Shown: positions 35,751 through 44,540 of the stretch, one piece after another
How the letters are laid out: the number at the start of each line of letters is the position of its first letter
How positions within the stretch are numbered: position 1 is the first letter of the stretch
DNA from: JALORV01 sp963702595
GTDB taxonomy: Bacteria > Pseudomonadota > Gammaproteobacteria > Burkholderiales > Burkholderiaceae_F
Direction: 5' to 3'
DNA length: 64,000 nt
NCBI GenBank assembly: GCA_963702595.1
Contig: CAVPDC010000013.1
Location: 372,001 to 436,000, forward strand
Notes under the pieces: generated by a model
What the model saw: the letters and a program-made list of their open reading frames with translations, nothing else
What the model was told of the DNA's origin: nothing
Databases searched by the model: none
Made by a program: the position numbers and the translations under genes

Positions 35751-36268
35751 GTTTCCTGCAGGTTAGTCAAGCAAGGACGCAACCGCCTGAAAGGTCCGGC
35801 AGGGGGGCGCCGCGTTACGCGGCTATAGCGTCGCAGAAGCGGCACGCGCCGCGGCGGCACACGGGCTACGCCGGCGTCGATCCTAAAGCCCGGCCCGCCA
35901 TCGACAGCACCGCAAGCCGATCGTTCACGAGTTTCTCTTTCGTTGCACCACCGATCCGCGAAAGGCGTTCTACGTCACATTCGAAGGCGGATGGGCAAAG
36001 AAGATCAGGGTCGACGAAAGCGAAGCGCCCTAGTCGACCGGTCGGCCTGGGATGCCCGCCTGGCCGCCGTGCGCTTCTGGCCGAAGCCTGGTCGGGGAGC
36101 CACGCCACATCGCCCGTTTGCCCGTCAAGCAATCTCCTGGCCTCGTCTTCAAAGGTCGTGAGACAGCCTTGCAAGCCAACGTGAACCTTGGGCATGCTGC
36201 AGCGCGATCAACTCTTTCGGATGCAGTCGTTTAACTTGCTGACGCATGCAACGACAAAGCCAATCAAG
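35751..36268. other. degenerate stretch between unknown gene and LivK-like fragment
   Basis: 518 bases with only short coherent pieces. One frame ending at TAG 36031-36033 reads HEFLFRCTTDPRKAFYVTFE then GGWAKKIRVDESEAP, which looks like a real protein C-terminus. Another piece near 35815-35880 reads GYSVAEAARAAAAHGLRRR. I see no complete gene. Confidence 0.35.
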
Positions 36269-38194
36269 ATGAAACGCCCCGCCCTGCTGCTTGCCCTCCT
36301 GCTTACCCTCACGCCCGCGTTCGCGCAACTAACCCCGAAGAGCAAAGCGCCCCCGCCTCCGCCGCCGGTCGAGGCGCCCTCCCCCGCCGCGCCCGCGCCC
36401 AAGCCACAACCCCCGGGAGTCATCCGCATCGGCCACGTCGCTCCGCTTTCCGGCCCTATCGGACATCTCGGTCTCGACAACGAGCACGGCGCGAGGTTGG
36501 CGGTCGAAGAGATCAATGCGGCTGGTGGCCTGAATGTCGGGGGGCGCAACTACCGTCTTCAGCTGATCGGGCTCGACGACGAGGCGGATCCAAGAACCGG
36601 CGTCCGCGTCGCGCAGGACATCGCTTACGACTACAAGGTGACCGCGGTGGTCGGGCACCTGAACTCCGGTACGTCCATACCTGCGGCGAAGATCTACTTC
36701 GACGCGCGCGTGCCGCACATTTCGCCATCGGCAACCAACCCGAAGCTCACCCAGATGGGGTTCGACACCTCATTCCGCGTCGTAGCGAATGACGAGTACC
36801 AGGGCGCAATCCTGGGGCGGTACGCCGTCCACACCCTTGGCGCAGAGCGCATCGCAATCATCGATGACAGGACAGCCTACGGTGCCGGACTCGCGAACAA
36901 CTTCGAGGCCACTGTGAAGCGCCTTGGTGCGGAGGTCGTGGCACGTGAGTTCGGCGACGACAGCACCAGCATGCGTGATCGCGGCCACTGTCGGTTGCCC
37001 AGCGAGCGCCGGCGCGCGATCGCGGCGCGCGTGAGCGCGCTCGCCGACGTGTTCGACGCGCTGACGCACAAGCGCCCGTACAAGGAAGCTTGGAAGGTAT
37101 CCGACGCACTCGCCGAGATCGCTTCGCTCAAGGGCAAGCAGTTCGTAGAGTCGAGAGTGGCGCGGTGGCAGTAGGTTTGGGTTGTCTGTTGCCGCCCCTT
37201 TGGTTGGCGGTGCCGAGTACCCGTGCCGTAGCTCCGTTTCCACATCCCGCTCGTGAACCGGACAGGCAGATTTCCCGCATCCGGCTCTCGGACAAGGCAC
37301 ACACGCGCTGCCCACGGAAGGTCATCGCCGTAGGGTGAGACAACAGCGCGGACCGTGCTGTCCGCGCTGCAATGCGCATCCGCCTCGTGCTCACAACCGC
37401 CAATTCACCCGGCGGGCGGCCTTGGTTTCTCGGGTCGAAGCCTCGAGTCCTTCCTTCGCTTGAACATGTGATGCATGTCGCAGCTCGGTGACTTGGTGGA
37501 GTTTGTAGGGTTGCCCCAATCTCGAGCACCTCGCCACTTTGAGCATCGGCCTTGAACTGAGGTCCCTTGCTCACCGGCGTTACCCGGCTTCATCGCTACT
37601 GCGGACCTCTCCGCCACCCGACCGCGCCCTCTCTGGCAGTCACGGGCTCAGGTTGGTCGCCACGACGACCACGCGATCGGGGTTTCCCGTGTTGCGTTCG
37701 CTTTCCTTGTGTACATGCTGTCGCCACTACCCCGGCGCAGCACTGGCGGTGCTGCTTTGCTCTATCCGTCCAGTGATCTCAGCCTTCCCCGATAGGGTGT
37801 TCGGGTCGGCCTGCGCATCGTCCTTTTGAGGCTTGCTCGGCGTTCACTCGCGTTACGGCCTGCACACTCGCGCTGTCACCAATTCGTGGCACGCTTTACC
37901 CGAAGGCTTCAGCCACTTCGTTACCTCCATGACTGCTCCGGTTGCTTCCGGCTGGAGCATTCGCCGGGTGGGACTCGCACCCACTGGAAAGCGCCGCCTT
38001 ATCACGGCGCACACCCGGAACTCACGGACATCTTTCTCGAGCTCGTGCCGCGGCTGCAGCGCGAGCACGGCGATCTCGACGAGTTCCTGGCGGTCGAGGC
38101 GAAGAATTCCCCGTTCATCAAGGCGCGCAAGCAGATCGCCGAGGCGCTCAAGGGCACGGACCCGGAGACGACGCTCTTCGAGATGCGTCGCTAG
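36269..38194 (+). pseudogene. LivK-like / HD-GYP chimera interrupted by a group II intron
   Basis: ATG 36269 starts a signal peptide (MKRPALLLALLLTLTPAFAQ) and a proline-rich linker, then a branched-chain amino-acid-type binding protein (IRIGHVAPLSGPIGHLGLDN, INAAGGLNVGGRNYRLQLIG) that stops abruptly near 36975. The same frame then continues with the C-terminal part of an HD-GYP domain (IAARVSALADVFDALTHKRP, KEAW). At 37145 it is cut by the intron and resumes at 38013 with DPELTDIFLELVPRLQREHG to a stop at 38194. The second half of LivK and the N-terminal HD half are missing, so it is a recombination product and not a working enzyme or binding protein. Joining TTCG to ACCCGG across the intron restores the expected FDPELTD. 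Confidence 0.7.
37146..38012 (-). mobile_element. group II intron with deleted ORF
   Basis: 867 bases read on the minus strand. The 5' end is GTGCGCCGTG, matching the GUGYG rule; inside are segments typical of the region before intron-encoded proteins (GGTGGCGGAGAGGTCCGCAG, ATGAAGCCGGGTAACGCCGG). A short frame reads KGPQFKADAQSGEVLEIGA like an intron-protein N-terminus, but the reverse transcriptase is missing. Near 37258-37290 lies a domain V-like hairpin: GAGCCGGA pairs with TCCGGTTC around a GCGG-GAAA-TCTGC tip and contains the AGC triad. It is inserted cleanly in the HD-GYP reading frame but in antisense, so it cannot be spliced out of that mRNA. Mobility would need a reverse transcriptase from elsewhere. 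The 3' end (CTCTA) is not the usual AY, so the last base is uncertain. Confidence 0.78.
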
Positions 38195-38246
38195 GTCCAC
38201 TTCTGCGCGGCTTTCGCCGGCAACTGTTCCATTTCGAACGCTGGAG

Positions 38247-38534
38247 TCAGGCGACTTTCAGTACGAGCCGCTTGCCACACGCCTTGACGTACCTGCGCAG
38301 TGTTGCGACCGACGGCGAGTGCTTCCCCGTGGCCAGCGCCCGCTCGAGGCGGGCGACCGCCGGGGCCTGGGTGCCCATGCGTTCCGCCACCTGAGCCTGT
38401 GTCAGTCCCGCATCCTGGCGCGCCTTAAGCAGGGCATCGAGCAACGCTGACTCCTCGCGCTCCAGCCGCTCGACCTCGGCGCGGACGCCCGGCCGCTGCA
38501 TCAGTTTCTTCACGAGTTGCTCATGAGTTCTCAC
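38247..38534 (-). CDS. XRE-family antitoxin (HigA-like)
   Basis: 95 residues. C-terminal half is an HTH_3 domain: LLKARQDAGLTQAQVAERMG then TQAPAVARLERALATGKHSP. The N-terminal helix (EQLVKKLMQRPGVRAEVERLE) resembles the HigA/YgjM type. Its start lies inside the toxin gene (14-base overlap), so toxin is translated first as in higBA operons. It should bind toxin and repress the promoter, where a 16-bp palindrome is present at 38863-38878. Confidence 0.88.
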   Translation of the reverse strand: MRTHEQLVKKLMQRPGVRAEVERLEREESALLDALLKARQDAGLTQAQVAERMGTQAPAVARLERALATGKHSPSVATLRRYVKACGKRLVLKVA

Positions 38535-38856
38535 GCTTAACCTCCTTCAATCTTGATTCGGCAATTTCCCGATCCCGCACCGGCGTCTTGTCCGACTTCT
38601 TGACGAAACCGTGCAGCATCACGATGCGTCGTCCGACCAAGGTGCAAAAGAAAACGCGCGCGATGCCTTCGGCGCCCTTCAGTCGCAGTTCGAAAAGGCC
38701 GTCACCAAACGCTTTCGTATGGGGCTCGCCGAGGTGCGGACCCAAGACCACCATTCTCCGGGTCAGCACGATGTAACGCGCGGCCATAGTGTCCGGGAGC
38801 GATAGGATCTCCTCCTGCACAGCCTCGCTGTAGTACTCGATCGAGTAATCCACCAC
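38521..38856 (-). CDS. RelE/HigB-type toxin
   Basis: 111 residues from a GTG at 38856. DYSIEYYSEAVQEEILSLPD, LGEPHTKAFGDGLFELRLKG, GIARVFFCTLVGRRIVMLHG and FVKKSDKTPVRDREIAESRL follow the phage Gp49/HigB pattern, ribosome-dependent mRNA interferases. First gene of a two-gene operon with the HigA-like antitoxin; promoter region contains a palindromic operator. Confidence 0.9.
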   Translation of the reverse strand: MVDYSIEYYSEAVQEEILSLPDTMAARYIVLTRRMVVLGPHLGEPHTKAFGDGLFELRLKGAEGIARVFFCTLVGRRIVMLHGFVKKSDKTPVRDREIAESRLKEVKRENS

Positions 38857-38862
38857 GGGATA

Positions 38863-38878
38863 ATAACAAATTTGTTAT
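38863..38878 (-). promoter_or_regulatory. 16-bp palindromic operator of the higBA-like operon
   Basis: ATAACAAATTTGTTAT is a perfect palindrome directly upstream of the toxin GTG (38856) and overlaps a TATTAT (-10-like) and a TTGATA. Its AT content stands out. Expected binding site of the HigA-like HTH protein. Confidence 0.65.
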
Positions 38879-38930
38879 CAACTGGCCCGGCGGTTACTGT
38901 GAGGAGCGGTCGCGCTGCCCCAACCGGCGG

Positions 38931-39167
38931 TTACTCCGAAGCTTTGACTGCTGCCGCGCGCCGCTCCGGCATCTTGGCGATACCGGGTTCAGGCGTGGTG
39001 TCGTCCACCATGGCGCGCAGAACGATGCGCTCGAGGGTTTCGCCGTCGAGCGACTGGCACAGCATTTCGACGAAATGCTCCGGCGTTGTGTCGCAGCGTT
39101 GCGACAACACGCCGAGGCGGGCGTCCGTCGATTCGTCGAGTTGAACGGTCAGGGATTTGATCGCCAT
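38931..39167 (-). CDS. ribbon-helix-helix-like small protein
   Basis: 78 residues from ATG 39167 (an upstream start at 39191 adds a basic MTRSRARK). MAIKSLTVQLDESTDARLGV then LSQRCDTTPEHFVEMLCQSL resembles the RHH/CopG antitoxin fold (strand, then two helices). The C-terminal part is acidic then basic with no motif. No toxin gene is coupled to it, so it may be an orphan antitoxin or transcription factor of the island. Confidence 0.6.
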   Translation of the reverse strand: MAIKSLTVQLDESTDARLGVLSQRCDTTPEHFVEMLCQSLDGETLERIVLRAMVDDTTPEPGIAKMPERRAAAVKASE

Positions 39168-39426
39168 TTTGCGAGCGCGTGATCTAGTCAAAACGACCGC
39201 GCGACACCCGGTAAAAATGACATTTTTGGCAGTTAGGAACTATCCGCTTGGAGGCGGACAACGCCTCCCAATTCACGGGATGGCCAGTACTAACCAAGGA
39301 GCCAACCCCGAGGCCGACCCCGGATCGGCCCGGGAAGGGACGCAAATGGCGGCCTGCCGTGGACGGTTTCCCAAGGGTCACCGCCCGCGGCGGCACCGCC
39401 GCACGGCCCTTCACGCGCCCGCGCGC

Positions 39427-39455
39427 TTGGACCGGCCGGCCCGGCGCGCTATGGT
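39427..39455 (+). promoter_or_regulatory. promoter of senA
   Basis: TTGGAC (39427-39432), 17-base spacer, TATGGT (39450-39455), then six bases to the ATG at 39462: a leaderless arrangement. The rest of 39168-39426 shows no gene. Confidence 0.5.
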
Positions 39456-39461
39456 GGCCGA

Positions 39462-40697
39462 ATGGACAGCGTTCCGCACGACCGCTTTGCCGCCTCACTC
39501 CGCAGCGAGTGGCGGGCGGCACGCTTGCACACGGACGCGCTGTTTGCGCTGGTCGATGAGACGACACTCTACGAGCGCCCGATTGCGGACCGGCACCGGC
39601 TGATCTTCTACGTCGGGCACCTCGACGCGTTCGACTGGAATCAGCTCGCACGGGGCGTACTCCACATGCCGTCGTTTCATCCTTCGTTCGACCGCCTGTT
39701 CGAGGCCGGCATCGATCCACCACCGGGACAGGCCCCGGCCGATCGGAAGTCAGAGTGGCCCGGACTCGACGAGGTGCGCGCCTATGTCGCCCGCACGCGC
39801 CGCGCACTCGATGAAGCCTGGGGCGAGCTGCCGACCGAACGTGTGCTGACGGCGCTCGAGCATCGGTGGATGCATGCCGAGACGCTCTGCTACTTGCTGC
39901 ACGAGCTGAACCCTGCGCAGAAGCGAGAGCCAGCAGCGCTTTCCAAGCGGCCGTCGTCTCCGGCGCACTCCGCCCCGCCGTCGCGCGACCCCTGGGTGGC
40001 AATCCCTGCAGGCGACACCATGCTCGGGCAGGACCCCGGCGAGTTCGGCTGGGACAACGAATTTCCGCAGCACGAGGCTACGGTCGACGCGTTCGAGATC
40101 GCGCGCCACAAGCTCACGAACGGTGAGTACCTGCGCTTCGTTGCGGACGGCGGTGCCGCGCCGCACTTCTGGCGTCAGCGCGAAGGCGGCTGGCGCCTGC
40201 GCCGCATGTTCGATGAGTTCCCGCTGCCGCTCGACGCTTCGGTGTATCTGACACAGCAGCAGGCGGTCGCGTATGCCGCTTGGTCCGGCGCGCGGTTGCC
40301 CACAGAGGCCGAGTGGCAGCACGCCGCATATGGCGCGGGTGCGCGCCGCTATCCCTGGGGCAACGCCATGCCGGATGCTGCGCGCGCGAATCTGGATTTC
40401 GTGGCCTGGGATCCGCTGCCCGTAACGGCAAACCCGGCGAGCGCGACGCCGCAGGGTGTCGAGCAGATGGTAGGCAACGGCTGGGAGTGGACTGCTACGC
40501 CGTTTGCAGGATTTGACGGCTTCTCGCCGCGTCCCCACTACCCCGGCTACTCGGCCAACTTCTTCGACGGCGAGCACTATGTGATGAAGGGCGCCTCGCC
40601 GCGCACGGCACTGCGGCTCGCGCGGCCGTCTTTTCGCAACTGGTTCCGCGCCGAGTACCCCTACGCCTACGCCACGGTGCGCCTGGCGCGCGATTGA
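39462..40697 (+). CDS. senA: selenoneine synthase SenA (EgtB-like sulfoxide/selenoxide synthase family)
   Basis: 411 residues. N-terminal DinB-like four-helix region with metal-binding histidines (FYVGHLDAFDWNQ, ALEHRWMHAETL giving H-x3-H) and a C-terminal formylglycine-generating-enzyme-like domain (WVAIPAGDTMLGQDPGEFGW, ARLPTEAEWQHAAYG, YPWGNAMPDAARANLDF, GNGWEWTATPFAGF). This is the architecture of EgtB/OvoA/SenA nonheme iron enzymes that join a thiol or selenosugar to hercynine. The presence of senB and selD 10 kb away and egtD next door favours SenA; ergothioneine-type EgtB is the alternative. Convergent with egtD, 21 bases apart. Confidence 0.82.
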   Translation: MDSVPHDRFAASLRSEWRAARLHTDALFALVDETTLYERPIADRHRLIFYVGHLDAFDWNQLARGVLHMPSFHPSFDRLFEAGIDPPPGQAPADRKSEWPGLDEVRAYVARTRRALDEAWGELPTERVLTALEHRWMHAETLCYLLHELNPAQKREPAALSKRPSSPAHSAPPSRDPWVAIPAGDTMLGQDPGEFGWDNEFPQHEATVDAFEIARHKLTNGEYLRFVADGGAAPHFWRQREGGWRLRRMFDEFPLPLDASVYLTQQQAVAYAAWSGARLPTEAEWQHAAYGAGARRYPWGNAMPDAARANLDFVAWDPLPVTANPASATPQGVEQMVGNGWEWTATPFAGFDGFSPRPHYPGYSANFFDGEHYVMKGASPRTALRLARPSFRNWFRAEYPYAYATVRLARD

Positions 40698-40718
40698 GCG
40701 GTTCAGGCGACGTGCTGG

Positions 40719-41681
40719 CTACTGCGCCAGTGCAAGCGCAAAGCGGTCAGCCGGGTCCGTGTAGAGATTCACGCTGGCAAATCCAGCCGCACGCAGCAGA
40801 CTCGCAAGAGCGGTCGGGGTGGTCTTGTAGGAATTCTCCGTGTGAATGCGGGCACCGGCGGCAAAGGCTCGCTCGCCGCCGGGCCAGCCGACGCGCACCG
40901 GTCGGCGCGCCTCCAGGTGCATCTCGATGCGGCTCTCAGCCGGATTGAAGAGCGCCACGTGGCGCCAGTCACTGGGCGTGAAGTCGGTTCCGGCCAGCCG
41001 GTTGACGACGTTCAGCACATTGAGATTGAACGCTGCCGTGACACCCAGTGCATCGTCGTAGGCGGCGACGATCTCCGCAGGGTCCTTTACGAGATCGGCG
41101 CCCAGCAGCAGGTGGCCACCCGCACACTGCGCGTGAATGTCCGCCAGAAACACCCGCGCCTCCTCCGGCGAAAAATTTCCGATCGACGAACCTGGATAGA
41201 AGATGACCCGCCGCCGTGCACTGACCTCGGGCGGCAATGTGAGTCCGCGCGAGAAGTCGGCGGCGACGCCGATGATGTCCAGGTGAGGATGCCTGCGCGC
41301 AACTGACGCGAGCTGAGCACGCAGGAACTCCCCCGCGATGTCGACCGCGACGTACTGCGACGGCCGCAACGCTTCGAAGAGTCTTTCGGCCTTGGCGCAG
41401 TCGCCGGCGCCGAGGTCGATCAGCGTGCAGCCCGCGCCGATCTGCCTGGCGAACTCGTCGGTATGGCGGACGAATATCGCCTGTTCGTCGCGCGGCAGCG
41501 TGTACTCGGGCAGTTCGCAGATCGCCTCGAAGAGCCGCGCACCGAGCGCGTCATAGAAGAACTTGGGCAGGATCGTGGCCAACGGCGCAGCGAGTCCCGC
41601 GCGCAACTCGACCGCGGGGTCGGCGGCCGTCGCGAGCAGGTCGAAGAAGCGCACGCGTGACGCGGCATCGGCGGTTGCCAT
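40719..41681 (-). CDS. egtD: L-histidine N-alpha-methyltransferase (hercynine synthase)
   Basis: 320 residues, the usual EgtD length. SAM-binding loop CTLIDLGAGDCAKAERLFEA, PKFFYDALGARLFEAICELPEY at the N-terminus (family signature), VIFYPGSSIGNFSPEEARVFL, LLLGADLVKDPAEI and histidine-binding region YDDALGVTAAFNLNVL. It trimethylates histidine to hercynine, the acceptor for ergothioneine or selenoneine synthesis. Transcribed towards senA rather than with it. Confidence 0.93.
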   Translation of the reverse strand: MATADAASRVRFFDLLATAADPAVELRAGLAAPLATILPKFFYDALGARLFEAICELPEYTLPRDEQAIFVRHTDEFARQIGAGCTLIDLGAGDCAKAERLFEALRPSQYVAVDIAGEFLRAQLASVARRHPHLDIIGVAADFSRGLTLPPEVSARRRVIFYPGSSIGNFSPEEARVFLADIHAQCAGGHLLLGADLVKDPAEIVAAYDDALGVTAAFNLNVLNVVNRLAGTDFTPSDWRHVALFNPAESRIEMHLEARRPVRVGWPGGERAFAAGARIHTENSYKTTPTALASLLRAAGFASVNLYTDPADRFALALAQ

Positions 41682-41834
41682 GCGCGAGTCTAGGGCCTGT
41701 CAACGATAGGCATCGCGATGCGCCAGGCCCCGGCGGGGCGCGCAGCAAGGCGCGGCGACGGGGACAGTTGCTGATGTAACTCGGGGAGCCGCGTCGACGC
41801 GCCGCGCGGTCAATGAAAGATCAACGGCGGTGCG

Positions 41835-42350
41835 CTAGGCGGGTGCAATCCGTGGGTTCAGCACCAGCCAGGCTCCCGCTCTGTGACCGAGGCGGACGCC
41901 TTCCTCGCGCAGGCGTGTGGCCCGATACAAGTCGTCCAGCGGCCAGGTGGTGCTGAGGGCGCCGTTGTCGTTGACGAGGCGCCACACAGGCCAACGTGGT
42001 TTGTGCCCTTGAACAAGGTCTTCCGCCACGGCGCCTGCCACGATCTTCACGAAGATGCCGGTCATCAGCGGGCAGGTGCGATCGGCGCCAAATCGCTTGG
42101 AGAGATTGGCTCGCACCTGCGACACCGTGATCGTCCCACCCGGCGGTACCTGTGCGATCTCCTCCGCCACCAGCAGCGGTGTTGGCAGTAAGAGGCGGTC
42201 ACCGAGTCGCTTGTCGGTGACGATCTCAGGCTCGAGTTCCGGCCGCAGCTTGGCGCTCCAGTTCGGCGCCTTCGGTTTCGTCTTGCGCTTTGCCGGCGCA
42301 GTCTTGCGTCGGGTGACGATACTGGCATTCGGGGTTCGCGCTGCGACCAT
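41835..42350 (-). CDS. MGMT-family (alkyltransferase-like) protein
   Basis: 171 residues from ATG 42350; the longer frame upstream is cysteine-rich noise. A Lys/Arg/Pro-rich tail (residues 8-35) precedes PPGGTITVSQVRANLSKRFG, CPLMTGIFVKIVAGAVAEDL and WPVWRLVNDNGALS. The last two match the MGMT-family DNA-binding fold seen in proteins with TCPxTTGIF and TPYWRxxxxDGxL, lacking the PCHR methyl-acceptor cysteine of O6-alkylguanine transferases. DNA repair recognition, not alkyl transfer, is the likely role. Confidence is moderate. Confidence 0.6.
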   Translation of the reverse strand: MVAARTPNASIVTRRKTAPAKRKTKPKAPNWSAKLRPELEPEIVTDKRLGDRLLLPTPLLVAEEIAQVPPGGTITVSQVRANLSKRFGADRTCPLMTGIFVKIVAGAVAEDLVQGHKPRWPVWRLVNDNGALSTTWPLDDLYRATRLREEGVRLGHRAGAWLVLNPRIAPA

Positions 42351-42516
42351 GCCGCCTCCCTCTTCCGTCTCTTCGACATAAGGTAGCGATGCCGCTAAAG
42401 AGGCCAATGATCTGGCGCAAGCGGACCCACCGCACGCACTTGCGCGCAACACGATGCACTGATGTGGAGCACTGGCCGCGCGGACGAAAACGAAAGATCG
42501 CGCGTGAGCGGTACGA

Positions 42517-43731
42517 CTAGTAAGGATGCGTCTCGGCGTACAGCCCCGCATCCCGCAATGTGCGCAGCACTTCTTCAATGTGCTCCGGCCCGCGGGTCTG
42601 CAGGACGAACTCCAGCTCGGCGTTCTGCACCGGCAGCGTCGTGAAGGCGCGCTGATGCTCGACTTCCTCGATGTTGGCGCCTGCCTGCCCGATCAGCGTG
42701 GCAGCACGCGCCAGTTCACCCGGAACGTCGCGGGTGTGGACTCGAATGCGCGCCAGGCGTCCGGCGCGCACCATGCCGCGCTCAATGATGTCCGCGAGCA
42801 CCATCGGATCGATGTTGCCGCCACAGAGGATCAACCCGACCTTGCGCCCGAGGAAGCGTTCACGATGGCGCAGCATCGCTGCCAGCCCGGCGGCGCCGGC
42901 GCCCTCGACGACGGTCTTCTCGATCTCCAGGAGCATGACGATGGCCTGCTCGATGTCGCCCTCGGCCACCAGCACGACGTCGTCGACCAGGCGCTTGACA
43001 ATCGGCCAGGTGAGTTCACCCGGCCGCTTGACCGCGATGCCCTCGGCCAGGGTGGCGTTCGCGGTCGGCATTTCGACACCCTTGAACGCCGCGTACATCG
43101 AGGGAAACTGTTCGGTCTGCACGCCGATGATCTGGATGCCGGGCTTCACCGCGCGCGCGCCGGTCGCAATGCCGGAAATGAGCCCGCCGCCGCCGATGGC
43201 CACGCACAGGCTATCGAGCGCCGGCTGCTGCGCCAGCATCTCGAGCGCGACGGTGCCCTGCCCGGCAATCACATCGACGTCATCGTACGGATGCACCATC
43301 GTGAGCCCGCGACTCGCCGCCAGCAGCGACGCTTCCTGGCGGGCGTCATCAAAGGTGTCGCCGGTCAGGATGACCTCCGCGCCGAACCCGCGCGTGCGCT
43401 CAATCTTCACCATCGGCGTGAAGCGCGGCATGACGATGACCGCCGGAATGCCGAGCCGCTGCGCGTGATACGCAACTCCTTGCGCATGATTGCCGGCCGA
43501 GACGGCAATGACGCCCGCCTGGCGTTGCTTCGGCGTCAGAAGTGACAGCTTGTTAAGCGCGCCGCGCTCCTTGAACGAGGCGGTGAACTGCAGGTTCTCG
43601 AACTTGAGGTAGACCTCCGCGCCGGTGATCTGCGACAGCGTCCGTGAGTGAACGCACGGCGTTTCTTCGACATGCCCGTGCAGGCGCTCGGCGGCAGCGC
43701 GGATCGATTCCAGTGTGACGGTGTCGCTCAA
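42517..43731 (-). CDS. threonine ammonia-lyase with C-terminal ACT domain
   Basis: 404 residues from a TTG at 43731, the size of the biosynthetic-like short form with one ACT domain. PLP-binding lysine in FTASFKERGALNKL, SAGNHAQGVAYHA, phosphate-cradle VAIGGGGLISGIATG, and ACT segment ARIRVHTRDVPGELARAATL. Deaminates L-threonine to 2-oxobutanoate, first step of isoleucine synthesis or threonine catabolism (ilvA or tdcB). A TACAAT box (43767-43772 read on minus) gives a promoter about 35 bases before the start. Confidence 0.93.
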   Translation of the reverse strand: MSDTVTLESIRAAAERLHGHVEETPCVHSRTLSQITGAEVYLKFENLQFTASFKERGALNKLSLLTPKQRQAGVIAVSAGNHAQGVAYHAQRLGIPAVIVMPRFTPMVKIERTRGFGAEVILTGDTFDDARQEASLLAASRGLTMVHPYDDVDVIAGQGTVALEMLAQQPALDSLCVAIGGGGLISGIATGARAVKPGIQIIGVQTEQFPSMYAAFKGVEMPTANATLAEGIAVKRPGELTWPIVKRLVDDVVLVAEGDIEQAIVMLLEIEKTVVEGAGAAGLAAMLRHRERFLGRKVGLILCGGNIDPMVLADIIERGMVRAGRLARIRVHTRDVPGELARAATLIGQAGANIEEVEHQRAFTTLPVQNAELEFVLQTRGPEHIEEVLRTLRDAGLYAETHPY

Positions 43732-43829
43732 GGGGAATGCTCGCGCCGGCGGCAGACGGGGCTTCGATTGTAGCGAGCGTCACGCCCGCCTCGCCGTAAA
43801 GATCTCGGGCCGCCCGTAGAATCGATCGC

Positions 43830-44486
43830 ATGCTGCACCTCATCGGCCTCACCAAGCGTTATCGCGAGCGCGTCGTGCTCGATCAATTGCAGCTTGAGGT
43901 CGGCAGCGGCGAGTACATCGCGATCGTCGGCGAGTCCGGCTCGGGCAAGTCAACCCTGCTGAACCTGATCGCGGGGCTGGATCGACCGGACGTCGGCTCG
44001 GTGATCATCGATGGCGCCGACATCGCGCGTATGCACGACGATGCGCGCACGCTGACGCGGCGCTCTAAGCTCGGCTTCGTGTTCCAGGCATTCCACGTGC
44101 TGCCGCATCTTTCGGTGCTGCAGAACGTGACGTTGCCCCTGGTGCTGCTCGGCGAGATGCCCGAGGCACGCGAGCAGCGTGCCCGCGAATTGCTGGCCGA
44201 GGTCGGTCTCGGCGATCGCGAGAACAGCATGCCGCGCGAGCTGTCGGGCGGCGAATTGCAGCGCGTGGCCGTGGCACGCGCGCTCGTGCACCGACCGGCG
44301 CTGGTGCTGGCCGACGAGCCGACCGGAAATCTCGACCCCGACACCGCGACGGTCGTGCTGGACCTGCTCGCGCGCGAGATCCGAAGTCGCCGCGCCGCCG
44401 GTGTGCTGGTGACGCACTCCGAGGCGGCGGCGGCCACCGCCGACCGCATCCTGCGGCTCGACCACGGAAAACTGGTGCCGCTTTGA
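43830..44486 (+). CDS. ABC transporter ATPase (LolD/MacB-like)
   Basis: 218 residues. Walker A GESGSGKSTLLNLIAGLD, Q-loop FVFQAFHVLPHLSVLQN, signature LSGGELQRVAVARALVH, Walker B LVLADEPTGNLDPDT, H-loop VLVTHSE. The Type VII (MacB/LolCDE) ATPase hallmarks are present. Its permease partner is probably the FtsX-like gene at 47130, separated by a P-type ATPase gene. TAGAAT at 43817-43822 ends seven bases before the ATG: leaderless promoter candidate. Confidence 0.92.
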   Translation: MLHLIGLTKRYRERVVLDQLQLEVGSGEYIAIVGESGSGKSTLLNLIAGLDRPDVGSVIIDGADIARMHDDARTLTRRSKLGFVFQAFHVLPHLSVLQNVTLPLVLLGEMPEAREQRARELLAEVGLGDRENSMPRELSGGELQRVAVARALVHRPALVLADEPTGNLDPDTATVVLDLLAREIRSRRAAGVLVTHSEAAAATADRILRLDHGKLVPL

Positions 44487-44540
44487 TCCCGGGTTGACGC
44501 CCGGCCAAGCCACTGTTGCAAACGCGGCTAGGCTGGCAGC

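Noticed and set aside
35866..36195. Minus-strand frame of 109 codons
   Set aside because: Low motif content and it overlaps a coherent plus-strand remnant; not supported as a gene.
37539..38394. Plus-strand frames of 96-205 codons over the intron
   Set aside because: They are antisense to the group II intron RNA, a well-known source of spurious annotated proteins.
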